From positions 2,232,001-2,296,000 of the forward strand of contig OZ242313.1 in the NCBI GenBank assembly GCA_965208065.1: DNA of 64,000 bases. Reading direction: 5' to 3'. The stretch comes from Bin103 sp002238925 (lineage in GTDB: Bacteria > Spirochaetota > Spirochaetia > SZUA-6 > Bin103). A program made the position numbers and the translations under genes. Within the stretch, counting starts at the first letter, position 1; each line of letters opens with the position of its first letter. The notes under the pieces are model-generated. The model did no database searches. It was not told the origin of the DNA and saw only the letters and a list, made by a program, of their open reading frames with translations. Of this stretch, positions 50,679-59,413 are shown in pieces.

Positions 50679-51500
50679 CTAGCTCCCGACTGCCGTGACG
50701 ATGTCGGTCGAGTGCGGTGCGGTGAGGGCGCTCAGACTGTGACGCTGGCGCCCTTCACCGGTGAAGTTGGCCGCGTCCAGCCAAGTCCGGAAGGCGGCGT
50801 CCAGGCGCGGCCACTCGCTGTCGACGATCGAGTGCCAGGCGCTGTCGCGGCTGCGGCCGTTGTAGACCACGGCGTTGCGGAACAGCCCCTCGAACCGGAA
50901 CCCGAGCCGCCGTGCGGCGGCGCGCGACGGCCGGTTCAGCGCGTCGCACTTCCACTCGTAGCGGCGGTAGCCGAGATCGAACGCCTGCTTCATGAGCAGG
51001 TACATCGCCTCGGTGGCGGCGCGGGTCCGCTTGAGCTGCTCCGAATAGTGGATGTGCCCCACTTCGATGGAGCCGTTGGCGGTGTCGATGTTCAGGTACG
51101 ACGCAACCCCCGCCGCCGTGCCGGTGGCCGTATCGACGATGGCGAAGAACAGCGGATCGGCTGCCGCGCACGCCCAATCCAGCCAGCGGCGGAAGTCCGC
51201 GTACGCCGTAAACGGGCCATAGGGCATGTAGGTCCAGTTGGTGCCGCGCGCATCGGCGGCGAAGGAGCCGAACAGCGATTGGCCGTGCGCTTCCTCGCGC
51301 AGCGGCTCCAGTTGGCAGAATCGGCCGTGCAGGATGGAACGGCGGGGTGTCGGCGGCGGCTTCCAACCCGCCAACTCGGGCCCGATCGGCTGGCCAAACT
51401 CGTTGCTCCGCCCGGCTCCGCCAGCAACCGGTGAACGGGTCTCAGCCGGCTTGCGGTTGTGCGGGACGCCGCTGACCTCAGTGTACCGTACCGGCTCCAT
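50679..51500 (-). CDS. GNAT-family N-acetyltransferase (RimJ/RimL-like)
   Basis: 273 residues. After a poorly conserved ~45-residue lead, the domain begins with NEFGQPIGPELAGWKPPPTP and contains VASYLNIDTANGSIEVGHIH and then YRRYEWKCDALNRPSRAAAR with RLGFRFEGLFRNAV. This is the acetyl-CoA-binding and 'ALN..S...A..LGF..EG' pattern of RimJ/RimL-type acetyltransferases. Its acceptor is unknown. It is probably co-transcribed with the exporter genes, so a resistance or natural-product role is possible. Confidence 0.82.
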   Translation of the reverse strand: MEPVRYTEVSGVPHNRKPAETRSPVAGGAGRSNEFGQPIGPELAGWKPPPTPRRSILHGRFCQLEPLREEAHGQSLFGSFAADARGTNWTYMPYGPFTAYADFRRWLDWACAAADPLFFAIVDTATGTAAGVASYLNIDTANGSIEVGHIHYSEQLKRTRAATEAMYLLMKQAFDLGYRRYEWKCDALNRPSRAAARRLGFRFEGLFRNAVVYNGRSRDSAWHSIVDSEWPRLDAAFRTWLDAANFTGEGRQRHSLSALTAPHSTDIVTAVGS

Positions 51501-51572
51501 GCCGAGATATACGCGGCACAGTCCGAACAGTCAACTCGGCGCGCCGCTGCTGCCGCTGCTTCCGCGCCCCAA

Positions 51573-51950
51573 TCAGCGGAACTGCTTGAGCGGCTTGGCG
51601 TGCAGTCGGCGTAGCGTTCGGGTGATCGGATCGACGGTGACTCCCATGTTTTCGAGTGCCACCACGCCGAGGATCGGCTCGGCATCGTCGGGGCCGAAGA
51701 TGATCTGCACCACAGTCTCCTGACCCATCAGCGCCACGCGAGCAAACCCATACTCGTATTCCACCGGCTCGCCGTTGGCCAGTTCGTACACGGCCTTGGC
51801 TTCCGGCCCTATCCCGGCGGCACGGAGGCGCTCAGTGGGGCCGAGACAATCCACCGCTTCCGTGTCGACCAGGAATTCCGCCTCGTACGGCGTCCCATTG
51901 CCAGCGAGGTTGCTCACGCGTGTCGTAACGTGGGTCAGGCCCATGCTCAC
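51573..51950 (-). CDS. Clan AA retropepsin-like protein with altered active site
   Basis: 125 residues, the size of a single-lobe retroviral-type aspartic protease, which works as a dimer. EAEFLVDTEAVDCLGP occupies the position of the catalytic D-T/S-G; here residues 29-31 read D-T-E. The second half, EPILGVVALENMGVTVDP, matches the conserved I-L-G-x-x-x-L segment. The Gly-to-Glu change should disturb the catalytic loop, so it may be inactive or divergent. No partner gene is obvious. Confidence 0.65.
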   Translation of the reverse strand: MSMGLTHVTTRVSNLAGNGTPYEAEFLVDTEAVDCLGPTERLRAAGIGPEAKAVYELANGEPVEYEYGFARVALMGQETVVQIIFGPDDAEPILGVVALENMGVTVDPITRTLRRLHAKPLKQFR

Positions 51951-52024
51951 AGTCTAGAAGGCTACCAGAGCGCGGTCAACGGCAGGCGCGGCATCGGCAG
52001 GTGGGAAGACCGCGTAGCGGCGGG

Positions 52025-52635
52025 CTACAGGCGGCGGGACCAGCCACCGTCGATGGGGAGGTTGACTCCGGTGAGGTACGAGCCGGCGGGGCTGCAAAGA
52101 AAGGAGACTACGCGTGCGACCTCGTCGTGGGTGGCGGCGCGGGACATCGGTATCTCCTCCGAGCGCCACTCGCTGGCGGCGTCGAGCACCACCCACGGCA
52201 GCACCGAGTTGACGCGGATGCGGTCGGCGGCCAGACGGCGCGCGAGCAGCTTGGTGAGGGCGCTCAGGGCGGCGCGCATCGATCCGCCGATAACGAGTCG
52301 CGCCACGCGGCGTCCGGTAGCGTCAGCGGATCGCCTTTCGGTGGATCGCCGGCATTGTTCACCAGCACGTCGAGCCGGCCCCAGCGCTCGCCCACGGTAT
52401 CGATCAGGCGAGCAATGTCCGGCTGCTCGGTCAGGTCACCGCGCACCGCCAAGCCGCCCACCTCCTCTGCCACCGAGAGCACCTGTTCACTGCGAGCCAT
52501 GAGGGCAACCTCGTACCCTTCGGCGGCGAGTTGTCGGGCACAGGCGGCGCCGATTCCTCGGCTAGCCGCCGTCACCAGGGCAATCCGTGGGGATGTTGGC
52601 TTCAATCTTTCATCCCGCGGGCGGTAACTCGACAA
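52025..52635 (-). pseudogene. SDR-family oxidoreductase pseudogene (internal deletion)
   Basis: The 5' frame (52635-52264) has the SDR nucleotide loop TAASRGIGAACARQL and VLVNNAGDPPKGDPLTL, then goes out of frame after AAWRDSLSAD. The 3' frame (to 52025) holds MRAALSALTKLLARRLAADR and LTGVNLPIDGGW. About 40-50 residues including the catalytic Ser and Tyr are missing at the join near 52290, so no active enzyme can be made. The 5' end overlaps the VOC gene. Confidence 0.75.
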
Positions 52636-53005
52636 GCTGGACCAGGTTGCCGCAGGTGTCGTTCAGGACCGCTGTCTTGACCTCGCCCTCCGCGGCGGGG
52701 GCTTGCACGAATTCTACCCCAAGCTCGCGCAGGCGCCTGAACTCGGCGTCGAGATTGTCCACCTGAAAGGAGGCGCCGGGGATGCCGTCGGCCATCAGCG
52801 CGGTCTTGAAGGGCGGTACGGCGGCGTGGTCGCTCGGCTCCAGCAGCAATTCCGTGCCGTCGGGATCGTCGCTTGCCGTCAGCGTGAGCCAACGGTACTT
52901 GCCGAGCGGAATGTCATGCTTGACCTGGAAGCCGAGCTTGCCGGTGTAGAACGCGCACGCCTTGGCTTGGTCGTCCACAAAGATACTGGTGATGTAGATC
53001 CTCAT
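52610..53005 (-). CDS. VOC-superfamily (glyoxalase/dioxygenase-like) protein
   Basis: 131 residues forming two beta-alpha-beta-beta-beta modules: MRIYITSIFVDDQAKACAFY opens the first and ASFQVDNLDAEFRRLRELGV the second, ending DTCGNLVQLVEL. The H/E metal ligands of glyoxalases are only partly evident. Proteins of this size are often bleomycin-resistance-like or isomerases; no substrate can be assigned. ATG 53005 is the family-standard start. Upstream, 53006-53336 holds no gene that I can recognise. Confidence 0.8.
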   Translation of the reverse strand: MRIYITSIFVDDQAKACAFYTGKLGFQVKHDIPLGKYRWLTLTASDDPDGTELLLEPSDHAAVPPFKTALMADGIPGASFQVDNLDAEFRRLRELGVEFVQAPAAEGEVKTAVLNDTCGNLVQLVELPPAG

Positions 53006-53336
53006 TGTCGCTGACCGACACGGTAGCGCGCATGCCGCCCGGAGTCGACCTCCTCTCCCTGGCCATACCACGCGCGCGTCCCGATTCAGGCGACAGACGT
53101 TCGCTTCCGAGCCGAGACTGGTTGAAAAAGTTGCTGATTTGGTGGATTTGGGGTTGACATGGTCTTGGCGGTCCAATTGAGCCGCGTGCCGACTCCAGCC
53201 GGGACTTCGCGCACGGTGCGCGTGGCCGGCTTCTCCCTGGCGCGGCCGTACGTATTGACCCCGAAAGCCAAAATCCGTCCTCCGGCGCCCCCACGGGCCG
53301 TTATGGGGCGGGTGAAATCCGGGTGTACGATGCGTC

Positions 53337-54752
53337 ATGGAACACGACACGATCACCCTTGCACGCCACGCGACGACGCCCGAGCGGCCTGATGCCGTTC
53401 ACGCGACGGCGGCAGACCGCGAGCCTGGGGACGGTGCTGCATTGCAACCGGATCCGGGGCAGGAGCCCGAGCTGAAACGCCTCGGGAACCAGATCGCCGA
53501 GCTGTCGGCGCGCATCGACGCGGCTAACTACGAGCTGCTGTGCCAACTGCGCGAGTTCGACCGCCGCTACGGCTGGGAGGGGTGGCGCTCCTGCGCCCAC
53601 TGGCTGAATTGGCGCACCGGCCTCGCCCTCGGTGCCGCGCGCGAGAAGCTGCGCGTGGCCGCCGCGCTGGCCGACCTGAACCACATTGCCGCGGCCATGG
53701 CGCGCGGCCAGTTGTCCTACTCGAAGGTGCGAGCGCTGACGCGGGTGGCCACGCCGGCCACCGAGGCGCGGCTGCTGGCGGTGGCCTTGGGCGCCACCGC
53801 CGCGCACGTGGAGCGGCTGGTACGGGCGTGGCGGCAGGCGGACCGCGATGCGGCGCCGGACGCCGAGCAGGAACGCCTGGCGAGCCGGGCACTGAGCATG
53901 CAGGTGGACGAGGACGGCATGGTGGTGCTGCGCGGCCGGTTGCCGGCGGAGGTGGGAGCGGTGCTGATGCGCGCGGTGGAGGCGGCACTGGAGCAGGTGC
54001 CGGCGAGCGCGGACGGTGGCGAGTCCACGATTGCGCAGCGGCGGGCCGATGCGCTCGGGCTGGTGGCGGAGAGCGCGCTGGCCGGCGGGCTCGATCCGGG
54101 CAACTCCGCCGACCGCTTCCAGGTGACCGTGCACGTGCAGGCGGACACACTCGCCGCGCGCGAGGCCGCCGGCGAGGCACGGCGCGTTTCCGCGGGAGCC
54201 AGCCCGGCACCGTCCGAGCTGCCCGCCGCTGCAGCGAACGGTGCCGCAGCCCGGTCGTCACGTCGCGACGAGTTCGCGGGTTACGGCGGTTTCGCTACGG
54301 ATCCGCCAACTCCGGGGCCGGCGACTGTCGCCGCGGCTCACGTTTCCGCGGAAATTGCGCCGGACACGGATACGGACCTGGATGCCGGCTTGGCCGTGAT
54401 CGAACAGGCGGGCGGGCTCCACCTCGGCAGGGAGACGGCCCGCCGCGTGGGCTGCGATGCCGGCGTCGTGGTGCTGAGCCACGGCGCCGATGGCGAGGTT
54501 CTGGACGTCGGGCGCAGGACGCGCACCGTCCCGAGCGCCCTGCGCCGCGCCCTGCACAGCCGGGACCGCGGCCAGTGCCAGTTCCCGGGCTGCGAGTCGC
54601 GCCGCTGCGATGCTCACCACGTCGAACATTGGGCCGACGGCGGCGCAACGAGGCTGCAGAATCTCGTTCTCGCGTGCCGATTCCATCACCGCGCGCTGCA
54701 TGAAGGGGGCTTTCGGGTGGTTCCGGGAAACGCGGATGGGCAGTTCCGGTGA
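53337..54752 (+). pseudogene. DUF222/HNH endonuclease gene, 5' part, interrupted by IS
   Basis: 471 residues. A DUF222-type helical region (about 40-260) and a low-complexity linker precede an HNH nuclease domain (CQFPGCESRRCDAHHVEHWA then DGG...NLVLACRFHH, about 411-458) with zinc-type Cys/His pairs. The insertion sequence joins after Arg471 and its first bases TGA give an immediate stop, so the nuclease domain survives intact. The original 72 C-terminal residues lie at 56179-56397 and join in frame once the IS and one CGG copy are removed (543 residues in all). The protein may still be made. Confidence 0.85.
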
Positions 54753-54966
54753 GGTGGTCCTGGTTCTTTGGACAGGTCAAGGGGCAGGTTAAGGTAGAAT
54801 CAGTCGGTTGTCAGCCTGCCCGGCCGTGTCTGAATAACAGGCGGCGGTAACGGGGGTGGGGGTCTGGGGGCGGGGGTGAGCGAGCCTGTGGATATGTGGA
54901 AAACTCCTCTCCGCTCGCGTGCCCCTCGGCCTGCCGTTCCCACGGAACCCGTCCCTTCGATGTTCG

Positions 54967-55827
54967 CTATGCCACCTCCCTCGTAGCGTCTGCCATGCCG
55001 TCCCGGTACGCCTCCGCGGGCGTGCGACCGGCCAGCGCCGAGTGCGGGCGCTCCTCGTTGTAGTAGTCGATCCATTCCCCGATCACGCGCTGCGCCTCGA
55101 ACCCGTCGGCCAGCTCGTGCAGGTACACCGCCTCATACTTCAGCGACCGCCACAGGCGCTCGATGAACACGTTGTCCAGGCACCGACCGCGACCGTCCAT
55201 CGAGCACCGCATGCCGGCGTGCTGCACCGCGGAGGTGAACGCGATGCTGGTGAACTGGCTGCCTTGGTCGGTGTTGAAGATCTCAGCACCGCCGAAGTGC
55301 TCCAGCGCGTCGGTCAACGCCTCCAGGCAGAACTTGGTGTCCATCGTGTTGCTCAGCCGCCACGCCAGCACCCGCCGGCTTGCCCAGTCCATGATCACCA
55401 CCAGGTACAGGAACCCACCCCGCACCGGGATGTAGGTGATGTCGGAACACCACGCGTGATTCGGTCGCTCAATCGTAAGCCCCCTCAGCAAATACGGGTA
55501 CACTCGGTGGTCTGGGTTCGCGACCGTGGTGCGCGGCTTGCGATAGATCGCCTCCAGCCCCAGCAGCCGCATCAGCCGCCGCACCCGATGCCGACCGACC
55601 GCCTCTCCCTCGCGCGCCAGATGGCGCACCATCTGGCGGCTGCCGTAGAACGGGTAGCACAGGTACAACTCGTCGATGCGGCGCATCAACGTCAGGGTCT
55701 GCGCGCTGTGGGCCGCCGGTCGGTAGTACAGCGTGGAGCGGCTCACTTCCAGCAGCCGGCACTGTCGGCTCACGCTCAGGCTCGGGTAATCGCGGGTGAC
55801 CATCATGCGTCGCTGTGGTCCGGTCAA
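54967..55827 (-). CDS. IS3-family transposase OrfB (DDE integrase domain)
   Basis: 286 residues. The DDE catalytic triad is Asp129 (WCSDITYI), Asp187 (FNTDQGSQF) and Glu223 (FIERLWRSLKYE), with the 35-residue D-E spacing of the family. It is in the -1 frame relative to orfA and most likely made as an OrfAB fusion; a TTG overlapping the orfA stop (TTGA) could allow separate translation. Confidence 0.95.
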   Translation of the reverse strand: MTGPQRRMMVTRDYPSLSVSRQCRLLEVSRSTLYYRPAAHSAQTLTLMRRIDELYLCYPFYGSRQMVRHLAREGEAVGRHRVRRLMRLLGLEAIYRKPRTTVANPDHRVYPYLLRGLTIERPNHAWCSDITYIPVRGGFLYLVVIMDWASRRVLAWRLSNTMDTKFCLEALTDALEHFGGAEIFNTDQGSQFTSIAFTSAVQHAGMRCSMDGRGRCLDNVFIERLWRSLKYEAVYLHELADGFEAQRVIGEWIDYYNEERPHSALAGRTPAEAYRDGMADATREVA

Positions 55828-56108
55828 CTCCCGAGCCCGCGTGACAAAAAATCGCGCTCCACGGTCAACTCGCCGATCTTCGCGTGCAGGTCGTGGACGA
55901 CCGCCTCATGGTCGCCCTGGCGGTGGTTGGTGCCGCGGGCGAACACCTCCTTCAGGCCATCCTGGGCTTGCCGCTTCCAGCCGGATACCCGGCTCGGATG
56001 CACTTGGTGCTTGGCCGCGATCTCCTGGATCGTGCGGTCCCCGCGCAGTGCCTCCATCGCCACCCGCGCCTTGAACTCCGCTGTGAATCGACGCCTCTTC
56101 GTCGCCAT
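55824..56108 (-). CDS. IS3-family transposase OrfA (helix-turn-helix)
   Basis: 94 residues. An N-terminal helix-turn-helix (FTAEFKARVAMEALRGDRTI then QEIAAKHQVHPSRVSGWKRQ) binds the inverted repeats. A C-terminal leucine-zipper-like helix (VVHDLHAKIGELTVERDFL) mediates multimerisation. The slippery heptamer T TTT TTG lies near its 3' end (55845-55851). Confidence 0.93.
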   Translation of the reverse strand: MATKRRRFTAEFKARVAMEALRGDRTIQEIAAKHQVHPSRVSGWKRQAQDGLKEVFARGTNHRQGDHEAVVHDLHAKIGELTVERDFLSRGLGS

Positions 56109-56175
56109 CTCGTTGGCCCTCCTCCTGGCCAGGATTCTACCTTAAGCACCTGTCCAGTTTTTCGGGACCACCTCA

Positions 56176-56397
56176 CGGTTCCTGCGCCCGGACGGCGCGC
56201 CGTTGCCGGCGGAACCGCCGCTGCCGAGTTGGGCAGGTGCTCCGCTGGCGCCGACCGACGCGCGGCTGGCGGCGGCCGGCATCAGCATCGGCCCCCACAC
56301 CGCCACCCCCGACTGGTACGGAGAGTCGCTGGATCTAAAGGCGGCGCTCGACGTGCTGTGGGAGCCGCCGGCTGCCGCGGCGCGCGAGAGTTCCTGA
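56176..56397 (+). pseudogene. DUF222/HNH endonuclease gene, 3' remnant after IS insertion
   Basis: CGG (target duplication) is followed by 72 codons, FLRPDGAPLPAEPPLPS...to RESS-stop, which continue the frame broken at 54749. The tail matches what follows the HNH domain in this family (GxFRFxRPDG...PDWYGESLDL). Without the IS it would encode the C-terminus; now it has no start of its own. Confidence 0.88.
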
Positions 56398-56492
56398 CTG
56401 CGCCGCCGGCGCGCATTCGCCGGGGTAGATCAGCCGGCGCCGGTTCCGGATAGTACCCGACCGCTGGTAGGCCAGCCGTTTGCCTGCCGAGG

Positions 56493-58037
56493 TCAGGTGA
56501 GGAGGCTGGGTAGCAGGTTGGGGATGTCGGGGTCGGCCGGGAACCAGGGGCGCTTGAGGTTGCGGAAGGGGACGTGGCGGACGGTGGCTGGGGTGGGGCC
56601 GGGGGTATCCAGGATGTAGGTGGCGGCGGCGAGTGGTGAGTAGGACAGGTGGTAGTTCATCGGATTCTTGGCGACGATGAACTTGGCGGCGGCCGGGTCG
56701 AGATCGACGCTGCGGAACTGCTCGTCGGCCCATTCGTAGGTGGCGTGGGTGGTCAGCAGGATGCGAATGCTGCCGGCGTCTCCGCGGGAGAGGACTTCCA
56801 ATACGGCGGTGGGGCCCATTTCGCCCTGCAGGCCGTCCCAGATGCCGCCGCGGTAGCGGAAGCGGCCGTCGCTGAGGCGCAGCACGCGGCCGGTCACGGT
56901 GGCCGGCTTGCCCCACTGCGGGTCGAGGCGGTGGCCGACCGCGACGGTGACCGTGTTGCCGGTGCCGGCGTCGTGGCAGGCACGCGCGGCGGCGGGGTCC
57001 ACCACCGGTACCAGGGCGGGGCCGGGCAGGTCGGCGTCAAGCAGCGCCTTGAGCGCAGCCGCACTGTCGCCGGCCGCACCGCCGCCGCAGCAGTCGGCGG
57101 TCTCCACCAGCAGCACGGTGCCTTCCACCTGCAGCCCGGCCGCCACCGCCTGCTCGGGTGTGCGCACTTCCGGCTCCAACTCGGCGCGGCGCCGCCAGTA
57201 CTCCTTGGCCAGCGGCGTGGCGAGCCGGGCTGCTCGCTCGGGGTCGCCGTCGGTGACCACCAGCGCGCCGCTGCCCATGTCGGGCAGGTCGAGGTAGGGG
57301 TGGACCAGGAACATGCTGGTGGACAGCACGCCGGCTTCCGCCTCCAGCGCCTTGGCGCGGCGCATCAGGTCGGCGAACGGACCGGCGCCGTCGGTGGAGC
57401 CATTGATGGCGCCGGTCACCACCGGCACCTTGGCCATCGCCATGGCGGGACGGCAACGCCCGGCCACGGTGTCGGCAAGCAGCCGGGCGGCGCGCTGCCC
57501 GGTGGTGACGGCGTCGCGGTGCGGGTAGGTCTCCCAGGCGAGCAGGGCGTCGGCGCCGGCGACCATCGCGGCGGTGACGTGAGCGTGCAGATCGAGGCTG
57601 GCCACCACCGGCGTGTCCGCTCCCACCAGTTCGCGCACCGCGCCGATCAGGTCGCCCTCCGGGTCGCCAACGTGCTCGGCGGCGGCGGCGCCATGCAGAG
57701 GCAGCAGCACGCCGTCCACCGGGAGCGCCGCCCGCAGCCGCGCCAGGAACTCGCCCTTCAGCACCTCGTAGGTGTCCCTGGTAATCGGGCCGCCGGGGCA
57801 GGTGCTGGCATACAGCAGCGGCACCGGCGTGAGGCGCCGCTCCCGCAGCACTTGCAGCATGCCTGCCACCGCTCCGGTGGCGCTGGCCAGCAACTCGTCG
57901 CCGCGGAGCAGTTCGAAGCGTTCGAACCAGGAGCGGTCGATCGGCGCACCGCCGAGGTGGTTGCACTCGGTAAAGATCGCGCCGATCGCCACTCGCGGAG
58001 TTGCCGTGGCGTTGGGAGGCTGCGCCGCGGCGCTCAT
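56493..58037 (-). CDS. M81-family metallopeptidase (MlrC-like)
   Basis: 514 residues of the M81/DUF1485 family named after microcystinase C. VAIGAIFTECNHLGG starts the domain. Metal-ligand candidates are LPLHGAAAAEH, DLHAHVT and WETYPHRD. The C-terminal domain begins about residue 330, with VETADCCGGGAAGDS. The start at 58037 overlaps the stop of a small upstream ORF by 4 bp (ATGA). These enzymes are thought to cut modified or cyclic peptides; no cyclic peptide genes are nearby. Confidence 0.85.
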   Translation of the reverse strand: MSAAAQPPNATATPRVAIGAIFTECNHLGGAPIDRSWFERFELLRGDELLASATGAVAGMLQVLRERRLTPVPLLYASTCPGGPITRDTYEVLKGEFLARLRAALPVDGVLLPLHGAAAAEHVGDPEGDLIGAVRELVGADTPVVASLDLHAHVTAAMVAGADALLAWETYPHRDAVTTGQRAARLLADTVAGRCRPAMAMAKVPVVTGAINGSTDGAGPFADLMRRAKALEAEAGVLSTSMFLVHPYLDLPDMGSGALVVTDGDPERAARLATPLAKEYWRRRAELEPEVRTPEQAVAAGLQVEGTVLLVETADCCGGGAAGDSAAALKALLDADLPGPALVPVVDPAAARACHDAGTGNTVTVAVGHRLDPQWGKPATVTGRVLRLSDGRFRYRGGIWDGLQGEMGPTAVLEVLSRGDAGSIRILLTTHATYEWADEQFRSVDLDPAAAKFIVAKNPMNYHLSYSPLAAATYILDTPGPTPATVRHVPFRNLKRPWFPADPDIPNLLPSLLT

Positions 58038-58138
58038 TGGCGTGGATTGGGCGGCGGCTTGCGGTACCGCCTGCGCTTGCGGAACGGAATCCGCAGCAGG
58101 TCGACGAGAATGTCCAGCAGGTCCAACAACAGGCCCAT
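58034..58138 (-). CDS. 34-residue small protein, Leu-rich helix plus basic tail
   Basis: ATG 58138 has an ideal AAGGAG (58151-58146) 7 nt upstream. The peptide begins MGLLLDLLDILVDLLRI, a Leu/Asp amphipathic helix, followed by a basic and proline tail (PFRKRRRYRKPPPNPRQ). The stop overlaps the M81 start (ATGA), and the M81 gene has no site of its own as good. The codons make a plausible membrane-associated micropeptide or translational leader. No homologue is known to me. Confidence 0.55.
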   Translation of the reverse strand: MGLLLDLLDILVDLLRIPFRKRRRYRKPPPNPRQ

Positions 58139-58227
58139 TACGCCGCTCCTTGTGCACCCGGCTCGGGTGCCGTGCCTAGGGTAAACCGGAATCGACATGC
58201 GCGTCGCGGCGCGGTCTGTGCGGTCGG

Positions 58228-59274
58228 TCAGAGGTGGCGGGCGAGGAAGTCGTAGGCCATTCGCCCGCTGATCTGGTGGCGGCCGTCGAATTCGTCGAGG
58301 GCGAGCGCGTCGCCGGCGCCGAACGCACGCCATGCCGCCCGCGAACGGGCCACCGCCGCGCGCACCGCGTCGATCGGGAAATCGGTGTCGCGGCGGCCCG
58401 CCTCGATCAGGCAGGGGCGGGGAGCGATGAGGCCGGCGAAGTCGCTGAGCTCGCCGTGCGCCATCAGGCCGGGCACGTAGTTGCAGGTGCAGTGGTGGAA
58501 CGTGAGGATGCTGTGGCGCCAGTCGCAGAAGTATCCCGAGATCACGCAGGCACGGATGCGCGCGTCGCAGGCGGTGGAGAAGTAGGCGTGCGCGCCGCCG
58601 CCCGAGATGCCCATCGCGCCCAGCCGCGCGATGTCCGCCTCCGGACGCGTGGCCAGGTAATCGACCGCGCGCATGCCGTCCCAGACCCGCAGGCCCATGG
58701 CCGAACCGCCCAGCATGATCGCGTAGGTGGTGGCGTTGTGGCAGGTGTTGGGCGCGCGGCCGGTGAACTCGCCGGCAAGCCCCGAGTAGTCGGCGCGCCG
58801 CTCACCGAAGCAGCTTATCTCGGGCGCAACGACCACGAAGCCGCGCTCGGCGAGGGCGCAGCCGAAGTCCTTGTGGTAGCCGTCGGGCTGCCACCGCTCG
58901 GAGCCGTCCTCCCACAGCCCCACGATGTCGCGGGCGCCGTAACCGTGGCCGTGCAGGGCCAGCACGCACGGCGCCGGCCCGTCGAGACTTTTCGGCACCA
59001 GCACCCAGACCGGCATGGTCGCATCGGGCCACGTGCGCAGCACGACGCGCTCCCGTACGTAGGAGCCGCGGTCAACGGTCTGCTCCAGTTCGGCCTCTAC
59101 CGGCGGCGCCGGTCGATCCAGAAAGCCCAGGCTTCGGGCGAGTACGGGTGCGGCGTGCTCCTGCCACGCGCGGGCGGCTTCGGCGCTGGTGGCGGTGAAG
59201 GCACAGTCATGCTCCGCACCGGCGTGCAGCGCGTCCAACAGCCGGAGCGGGTCGAATTCGGTGCGCTGCTCCAT
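58228..59274 (-). CDS. Alpha/beta hydrolase, acetyl-xylan-esterase/dienelactone-hydrolase-like
   Basis: 348 residues. APCVLALHGHGYGARD (oxyanion region), the nucleophile elbow GISGGGAHAYF, LIEAGRRDTDFPID (acid region) and a C-terminal FDGRHQISG (His) form a Ser-Asp-His triad. The ATG at 59274 (MEQRTEFDPLRLLDAL) is chosen; longer N-terminal extension is low-complexity and overlaps the divergent gene's region. No signal peptide, so it acts in the cytoplasm on an unknown ester. It is 89 bp upstream of the small ORF/M81 pair, same strand. Confidence 0.8.
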   Translation of the reverse strand: MEQRTEFDPLRLLDALHAGAEHDCAFTATSAEAARAWQEHAAPVLARSLGFLDRPAPPVEAELEQTVDRGSYVRERVVLRTWPDATMPVWVLVPKSLDGPAPCVLALHGHGYGARDIVGLWEDGSERWQPDGYHKDFGCALAERGFVVVAPEISCFGERRADYSGLAGEFTGRAPNTCHNATTYAIMLGGSAMGLRVWDGMRAVDYLATRPEADIARLGAMGISGGGAHAYFSTACDARIRACVISGYFCDWRHSILTFHHCTCNYVPGLMAHGELSDFAGLIAPRPCLIEAGRRDTDFPIDAVRAAVARSRAAWRAFGAGDALALDEFDGRHQISGRMAYDFLARHL

Positions 59275-59413
59275 GCCGCTACTGTGAGTCGGATACGGTC
59301 TGTTGGCAAGCAGTTGGCAGTGCTGCTCGTTGCCGTGGCGCAACGGGAATCGCTCACGCTCGCACGTGTGGACCAGCGGGGCGGGTTTCGCTACCTTTCC
59401 CGGTACCGGACCG

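Larger units (their letters stand above)
54750..56175 (-). mobile_element. IS3-family insertion sequence, complete (1426 bp)
   Basis: The ends are imperfect inverted repeats beginning TGAGGTGGTCC (54750-54801 and 56133-56175), sharing internal blocks TGGACAGGT and TTAAGGTAGAATC. A 3-bp target duplication CGG flanks it (54747-54749 and 56176-56178). It carries orfA and orfB on the minus strand with a -1 frameshift site. Both ends, both frames and all catalytic residues are intact, so it looks recent and active. Confidence 0.93.

Noticed and set aside
53153..53181. TTGACA as a promoter for the HNH gene
   Set aside because: No acceptable -10 at 16-18 nt; the following bases are TTGAGC.
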